9,530 nt of DNA from Solirubrobacterales bacterium (GTDB taxonomy: Bacteria > Actinomycetota > Thermoleophilia > Solirubrobacterales > Solirubrobacteraceae): positions 1 through 9,530 of the forward strand of contig JAATFK010000561.1 in the NCBI GenBank assembly GCA_015655225.1, in the 5' to 3' direction. This document shows positions 6,474-9,530 of this stretch, piece by piece. Below the pieces are notes generated by a model. It worked only from the letters and a program-made list of their open reading frames with translations, was not told the DNA's origin and made no database searches. How positions within the stretch are numbered: position 1 is the first letter of the stretch; every line of letters begins with the position of its first letter. Position numbers and translations under genes: made by a program.

Positions 6474-6992
6474 ATGCGCGCGCGTCTGCGGCAGCCTCCC
6501 CTCCGGATCGCGCTGGTCGCCGCGGCCGTCGTCCTGGCGATCGACACCGCGACGAAGCTCGCGGCCGTCCACTTCCTCCAGAACCGCGCGCCGGTCTCCG
6601 CGCTCGGCGGCGAGGTCCACCTGCGGCTGCTGCGCAACCAGGGCGGCCCGACCGGGATCCTCGAGCACCACCCGGAGGTCGTCTCGATCGGGACGCTCGT
6701 CGCCGTGCTCGCGATGGTCGTCTGCCTGCGGCTCGTCCGCACGCCGCTCGCGGGGCTCGCGCTCGGGCTGCTGCTGGGCGCCGGCACCGGCAACCTGCTC
6801 GACCGCCTGCTGCGGGCGCCGGGGCCGTTCCGCGGCGGCGTCGTCGACTGGCTGCAGCCGCCGTGGACCTCGAACGGCGTGATGAACTTCGCCGACCTGA
6901 TGATCAACGTCGGGATCGTGCTCGGCGTCGTCGCGATGCTGACGGCGCCGCGGCCGGCGCCGGCGACGCCCGCCTCGGCGACCAGCTCCTGA
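6474..6992 (+). CDS. lspA: Lipoprotein signal peptidase (signal peptidase II)
   Basis: Membrane aspartyl protease that removes the signal peptide from diacylglyceryl-modified prolipoproteins at the cell membrane. It is 172 aa, a normal length, with four hydrophobic segments (~11-30, ~68-90, ~92-105, ~140-158). Conserved family positions are present: AIDTATK (D24, K28) in the first helix, LRNQGG (N55) after it, the GNLLDR motif at 106-111, VVDW with catalytic D125, and NFADLMIN with catalytic D141. VVDW replaces the more common VVDF, a mild change. The C-tail is Ala/Pro/Thr/Ser-rich. The usual neighbours of lspA (ileS, rluD) are not seen on either side, so this may be a second copy or a rearranged locus. 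It is followed after 155 bp by a secreted enzyme that lacks a lipobox, so the neighbour is not its substrate. Confidence 0.88.
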   Translation: MRARLRQPPLRIALVAAAVVLAIDTATKLAAVHFLQNRAPVSALGGEVHLRLLRNQGGPTGILEHHPEVVSIGTLVAVLAMVVCLRLVRTPLAGLALGLLLGAGTGNLLDRLLRAPGPFRGGVVDWLQPPWTSNGVMNFADLMINVGIVLGVVAMLTAPRPAPATPASATSS

Positions 6993-7069
6993 GGCGGGAG
7001 ACCGCGCGGCGTACCAGCCGTTCACGCGTCCTTCACTCCGGCGTCAACCCACCACGACAGGATGGCCTC

Positions 7070-7094
7070 GCCGCTGCCGGGAGATCGGCACGGC
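7070..7094 (+). other. Short inverted repeat between lspA and the secreted enzyme
   Basis: GCCG-c-TGCCG, loop GGAGAT, then CGGCA-CGGC gives a 9-bp stem with one bulged C. It lies 78 bp after lspA and 54 bp before the next start. It could be a weak terminator for lspA or a leader structure; there is no T-run, and such stems arise easily in this base composition. Confidence 0.25.
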
Positions 7095-7100
7095 GCATCG

Positions 7101-7140
7101 TCCCGCTTCGTCCCGTTCCATCCCGTTCCATCCCTCCGGA
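7101..7140 (+). repeat. Four tandem 10-bp units in the leader of the secreted enzyme
   Basis: Consecutive units are TCCCGCTTCG, TCCCGTTCCA, TCCCGTTCCA and TCCCTCCGGA. The middle two are identical, the outer two are diverged. The last unit runs into the ribosome binding site. The array sits immediately before the start of the secreted protein gene. Function unknown. Confidence 0.7.
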
Positions 7141-7142
7141 GG
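7138..7142 (+). promoter_or_regulatory. Ribosome binding site that sets the secreted-enzyme start at TTG 7148
   Basis: GGAGG lies 5 nt upstream of TTG 7148 and is the right half of the palindrome CCTCCGGAGG (7133-7142). Starting at this TTG supplies the FRR basic N-region of the signal peptide, which the later ATG 7175 would lose. Both facts favour TTG. Confidence 0.75.
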
Positions 7143-7147
7143 CTCCC

Positions 7148-9154
7148 TTGTCCTCGACGTTCCGTCGCGCCGCGATGCCCATCGCGGTCGCCACCGCGTT
7201 GGCCGCGCTCCCGTCCGTGCTGTCGGTGCCGATCGCGCAGGCCGACGCCGCGCCCTCCACGCCGCAGCTCGTCAGTCAGTCGACCTGGCTCGGCGCCCAG
7301 CCGCTGGTCGGCGGCAGCATCTTCGAGCCCCCGATCGTCGAGGGCGGCTGGTCCGCCTTCTCCGCGATCGACGACAACCACTACTGGACGATCAGCGACC
7401 GCGGCCCGAACGGCCAGCCGACCGTCACGGTGAACGGCACCACCTCGACGCGGCGGACGTTCCTGACGCCGGGCTTCACCCCGACGATCTACAAGGTCGC
7501 GATCGACGGCGGCGGCGGACTGCACGTCGAGGCGCGCATCCCGCTGCACCTGAAGCAGGGCGCGACCGACCCGGCGCAGGCCTATCTGGCCGCGAACGCC
7601 GATCCCAGCAAGGGGATCGTCGCCGGTCCGCTGAACCAGATCACCGGCCTGTCGCAGATCGTCACGAGAGCGCAGGGCGCGTCGCTGCCCGCCAGCAGCG
7701 GCAGCTACACGGTCGCGAGAGCGCAGGACGAGGTCCCCTACGCCGCCGACGGCGTCACCGCCCTCCCCTCCGACCCGTACGGGCTCGACACCGAGGCGAT
7801 CTCGGTCGACCCGCGCGACGGCAGCTTCTGGCTCGGCGACGAGTACCGCCCGTCGCTCGTGCACGTCGCCGCCAACGGCACGATCCTGAGCCGGATCGTC
7901 CCGCAGGGCGTGACGATCGCCGCCGACCCCAGCAACCCGACGGAGTTCCCGGCCGAGGACCCGAGCGTCGTCACGACGCAGGGCCTGCTGCCGCGCGCGT
8001 TCGCCTACCGCAGACAGAACCGGGGGATGGAGGGCGCGACGCTGACGAAGGACGGCAAGACGCTGTTCGGGATGCTGCAGTCGTCGATCGAGCCGCCCGC
8101 CGGCAGAGGCGACGCGCGCACGCTGCGGATCGTCCGCTTCGACGTCAGCGACCCGTCGAACCCGCGCCTGACGGGCGAGTTCGTCTACCGGCTCGAGACC
8201 CCGCGCCCCGGCACCGGCCTCGCGCAGACGGACATCTCGATCTCCGACATCTCGGCGCTCGACGCGAACCACCTGCTGGTCGACGAGCACGACAACGTCA
8301 GCGGCGACCCGGGCCAGGGCCAGAAGGACGTCTACGAGGCCGACCTCACGAACGCGACCGACATCTCCACCAGCGCCGCCGACAACGGCGAGAACCCGGA
8401 GCTGGAGGCGACGAACGCGGCCGGCGTCGTGCCGGTGGCCAAGACGCACGTGATCGACCTCACCTCGTTCGGCTACGACCACGACAAGCCGGAGGGGATC
8501 GGCCTCTTCCCGAACGGCGACCTCGGCGTGCAGGACGACAACGACTTCGGGTTCGAGCAGGACAACGACCCCGAGAACGCGACCGCGGCCGACCCGCCGT
8601 TCAAGGTCACCGCGAGCGGCCACACGACGCAGCTGTGGCGCTTCAGCCTCGGGACCGCGGTTCCAGGCGGACCGACCGGACCGGGCGGGCCGGGAACGCC
8701 CGGCGGCCCGGGAACGCCGAACGGTCCCGGTGACGGCGGCCACGGCTCGGCGCCCGGTCACGGCTCGAAGCCCGGCCACGGCTCCTCGCACGGCCACGGC
8801 GCGACGACCCACCACCGCGCGGCCCGCAAGGCGCCGACGAAGGTGACGCTGCGGGTCGGCTCGACCTCCCGCAAGCAGGTGCTGAAGGCCCGCGCGCTGA
8901 CGCTGACGCTGAAGGTCCCGCAGAAGACCGCGCTGAAGCTCGGCGTGACGGCCAGCACCGGCCACACGACGACGAGCCTCGGCTCCGCGAAGACGACGCT
9001 GCGCGCCGGCTCGCACAAGCTGAACCTGAGACTCGGCGCCCGCCAGCAGACGCTGCTGAAGAGCCACGGCACGCTGACGCTGCGCTTCGAGGTCCACGCG
9101 ACCGCGGCCAACCACCGCGCGACGACCCTCACCGCGCGGGTGAAGCTCAGCTAG
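7148..9154 (+). CDS. Secreted esterase-like/phytase-family protein with C-terminal beta-rich module
   Basis: Exported protein of 668 aa. Residues 1-34 form a Sec-type signal peptide (MSSTFRR, hydrophobic core 10-30, likely cleavage after AQADA). Residues ~38-502 match the 'esterase-like activity of phytase' family (PF13449-type beta-propeller-like fold): FSAIDDNHYWTISDRGPNG (~71-89), YGLDTEAISVDPRDGSFWLG (~211-230) with DEYRPS following, NRGMEGATLTKDGKTLFGML (~291-310), HLLVDEHDN (~375-383) and KPEGIGLFPNGDLGVQDDND (~447-466). The acidic run at ~463-477 could bind calcium. Residues ~505-557 are a Gly/Pro then Gly/His linker, and ~560-668 a Thr/Leu/Lys-rich beta module. Hydrolase activity and substrate are inferred only from the family. 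It has its own leader with 10-bp repeats and a strong terminator after it, so it is probably monocistronic. It uses AGA for arginine five times. Confidence 0.88.
   Translation: MSSTFRRAAMPIAVATALAALPSVLSVPIAQADAAPSTPQLVSQSTWLGAQPLVGGSIFEPPIVEGGWSAFSAIDDNHYWTISDRGPNGQPTVTVNGTTSTRRTFLTPGFTPTIYKVAIDGGGGLHVEARIPLHLKQGATDPAQAYLAANADPSKGIVAGPLNQITGLSQIVTRAQGASLPASSGSYTVARAQDEVPYAADGVTALPSDPYGLDTEAISVDPRDGSFWLGDEYRPSLVHVAANGTILSRIVPQGVTIAADPSNPTEFPAEDPSVVTTQGLLPRAFAYRRQNRGMEGATLTKDGKTLFGMLQSSIEPPAGRGDARTLRIVRFDVSDPSNPRLTGEFVYRLETPRPGTGLAQTDISISDISALDANHLLVDEHDNVSGDPGQGQKDVYEADLTNATDISTSAADNGENPELEATNAAGVVPVAKTHVIDLTSFGYDHDKPEGIGLFPNGDLGVQDDNDFGFEQDNDPENATAADPPFKVTASGHTTQLWRFSLGTAVPGGPTGPGGPGTPGGPGTPNGPGDGGHGSAPGHGSKPGHGSSHGHGATTHHRAARKAPTKVTLRVGSTSRKQVLKARALTLTLKVPQKTALKLGVTASTGHTTTSLGSAKTTLRAGSHKLNLRLGARQQTLLKSHGTLTLRFEVHATAANHRATTLTARVKLS
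8741..8800 (+). repeat. Tandem repeat encoding the Gly/His linker
   Basis: Two 18-bp units beginning CACGGCTC (8741-8758 and 8759-8776) are followed by a third partial unit and CACGGC duplications. They encode HGSAPG, HGSKPG, HGSS and HGHG within the linker of the secreted enzyme. Just upstream (about 8680-8725) a Gly/Pro-coding repeat built on CCGGGAACGCC occurs. The array probably varies in length by slippage. Confidence 0.7.
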
Positions 9155-9178
9155 CCAGCCGCTCGACAGCCACCGGAG

Positions 9179-9215
9179 ACGCAAGGACCCTCGCCCTCGG
9201 CGGGGGTTCTTGCGT
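9179..9215 (+). terminator. Strong hairpin terminator after the secreted enzyme
   Basis: A 17-bp stem (ACGCAAGGACCCTCGCC paired with GGCGGGGGTTCTTGCGT, two G-U pairs, no mismatch) closes a 3-nt CTC loop, 24 bp after the stop at 9154. No T-tract follows, which is common for terminators in high-GC Actinobacteria. Its last base is also the first base of the TAGGCT hexamer of the next gene. Confidence 0.75.
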
Positions 9216-9220
9216 AGGCT
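9215..9220 (+). promoter_or_regulatory. Putative -10 element of the DHFR-family gene (leaderless)
   Basis: TAGGCT ends 6 nt before ATG 9227, the same pattern seen before lspA and the DMT genes. The TAG is in frame and so fixes ATG 9227 as the furthest upstream start. No Shine-Dalgarno is present. The hexamer abuts the terminator hairpin. Confidence 0.45.
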
Positions 9221-9226
9221 CCGCCG

Positions 9227-9530
9227 ATGCCCGACACCACCTGCCACATGTCGATCTCGCTCGACGGCTTCATCGCCGGGCCGGACCAGAGCCGGGAGCA
9301 TCCGCTGGGGAAGCGTGGCCGAGAGGTCCATGGCTGGCACCTCGGCGACGAGCGCGCGAACGACGCCGACGCGACGGCGGCTGACTGGCTCATGCGACCG
9401 CGCGGGGCCTACGTCATGGGCCGCAACATGTTCGGGCCGATCCGCGGCGAATGGGATGGAGACTGGGACGGCTGGTGGGGTCCCGAGCCGCCCTACCACG
9501 CGCCGGTCTTCGTGCTCACCCACCACGCCC
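9227..9530 (+). CDS. Dihydrofolate reductase-family protein (RibD C-terminal-like), 5' part
   Basis: The first 101 codons are visible; the gene continues past the right edge. The start CHMSISLDGFIAGPDQSREH is the typical first strand and loop of the RibD C-terminal/DHFR-like fold, where MSLDGFIAG-type residues line the nucleotide pocket. WHLGDE, then GAYVMGRNMFGPIRGEW (~66-82) and PPYHAPVFVLTHHA at the window end also match this family, which uses NADPH or a similar nicotinamide cofactor. Members act as small-molecule reductases of mostly unknown substrate, so it need not be the folate enzyme. Codon use is less GC-biased than in its neighbours (CGT, CGA, CAT, GAT, GGA and GAA occur). Confidence 0.88.
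   Translation, partial: MPDTTCHMSISLDGFIAGPDQSREHPLGKRGREVHGWHLGDERANDADATAADWLMRPRGAYVMGRNMFGPIRGEWDGDWDGWWGPEPPYHAPVFVLTHHA

Noticed and set aside
5381..7147. Long in-frame upstream extension of the secreted enzyme
   Set aside because: The frame is open far upstream but the sequence there is an antisense shadow of the LLM/PPOX genes and off-frame lspA. The signal peptide and GGAGG site place the real start at TTG 7148.
7022..9526. An 834-codon minus-strand frame opposite the secreted enzyme
   Set aside because: Composition is Arg/Val/Asp-rich with no recognisable motif, whereas the plus strand encodes a complete signal-peptide protein with family motifs.
1..9530. CRISPR array, insertion sequence, tRNA or rRNA
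   Set aside because: No spaced direct repeats of CRISPR type, no transposase-like protein, no terminal inverted repeats around a gene, and no tRNA or rRNA consensus was seen on either strand.

Overview
The window is very GC-rich and uses GTG and TTG starts. It encodes two F420-type oxidoreductases side by side, and its secreted protein ends in a beta-rich module of a kind I associate with Solirubrobacterales and Conexibacter. Together these point to an actinobacterium, most likely class Thermoleophilia; that placement is inference. I see no mobile element, tRNA, rRNA or CRISPR array. Nine protein-coding genes fill almost all of the sequence, and no gene-free stretch exceeds about 155 bases.

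Layout: (1) 1-1637, minus: lysyl-tRNA synthetase (lysS), whose 3' end lies beyond the left edge and which carries an unusual Ala/Pro/Gly-rich C-terminal extension. (2) 1705-3291, plus: APC-type amino acid permease, divergent from lysS. (3) 3288-5084, minus: two tandem paralogous DMT-type membrane transporters in 900-bp register; the downstream copy shares a CTAG stop with the convergent permease. (4) 5172-6415, minus: a two-gene operon of an F420-dependent luciferase-like (LLM) oxidoreductase and a PPOX-class F420-dependent protein, overlapping by GTGA. (5) 6474-6992, plus: lipoprotein signal peptidase (lspA), divergent from the LLM gene across 58 bp. (6) 7148-9154, plus: a secreted esterase-like/phytase-family protein with a His-rich linker and a C-terminal beta-rich module, followed by a strong hairpin terminator. 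(7) 9227 to the right edge, plus: 5' part of a dihydrofolate reductase-family (RibD C-terminal-like) protein.

The genes do not form one pathway. They are a mix of housekeeping (lysS, lspA), membrane transport, F420 redox chemistry and one exported enzyme. The most coherent signal lies in the gene starts. Five genes have a TAGNNT hexamer 6-7 nt before the start codon (lysS has a weaker GATGAT version), as expected for leaderless transcripts. The permease and the secreted enzyme instead have a strong Shine-Dalgarno exactly 5 nt before a TTG start. All six CTAG tetranucleotides in the window lie at gene boundaries. I see no convincing new multi-gene system.
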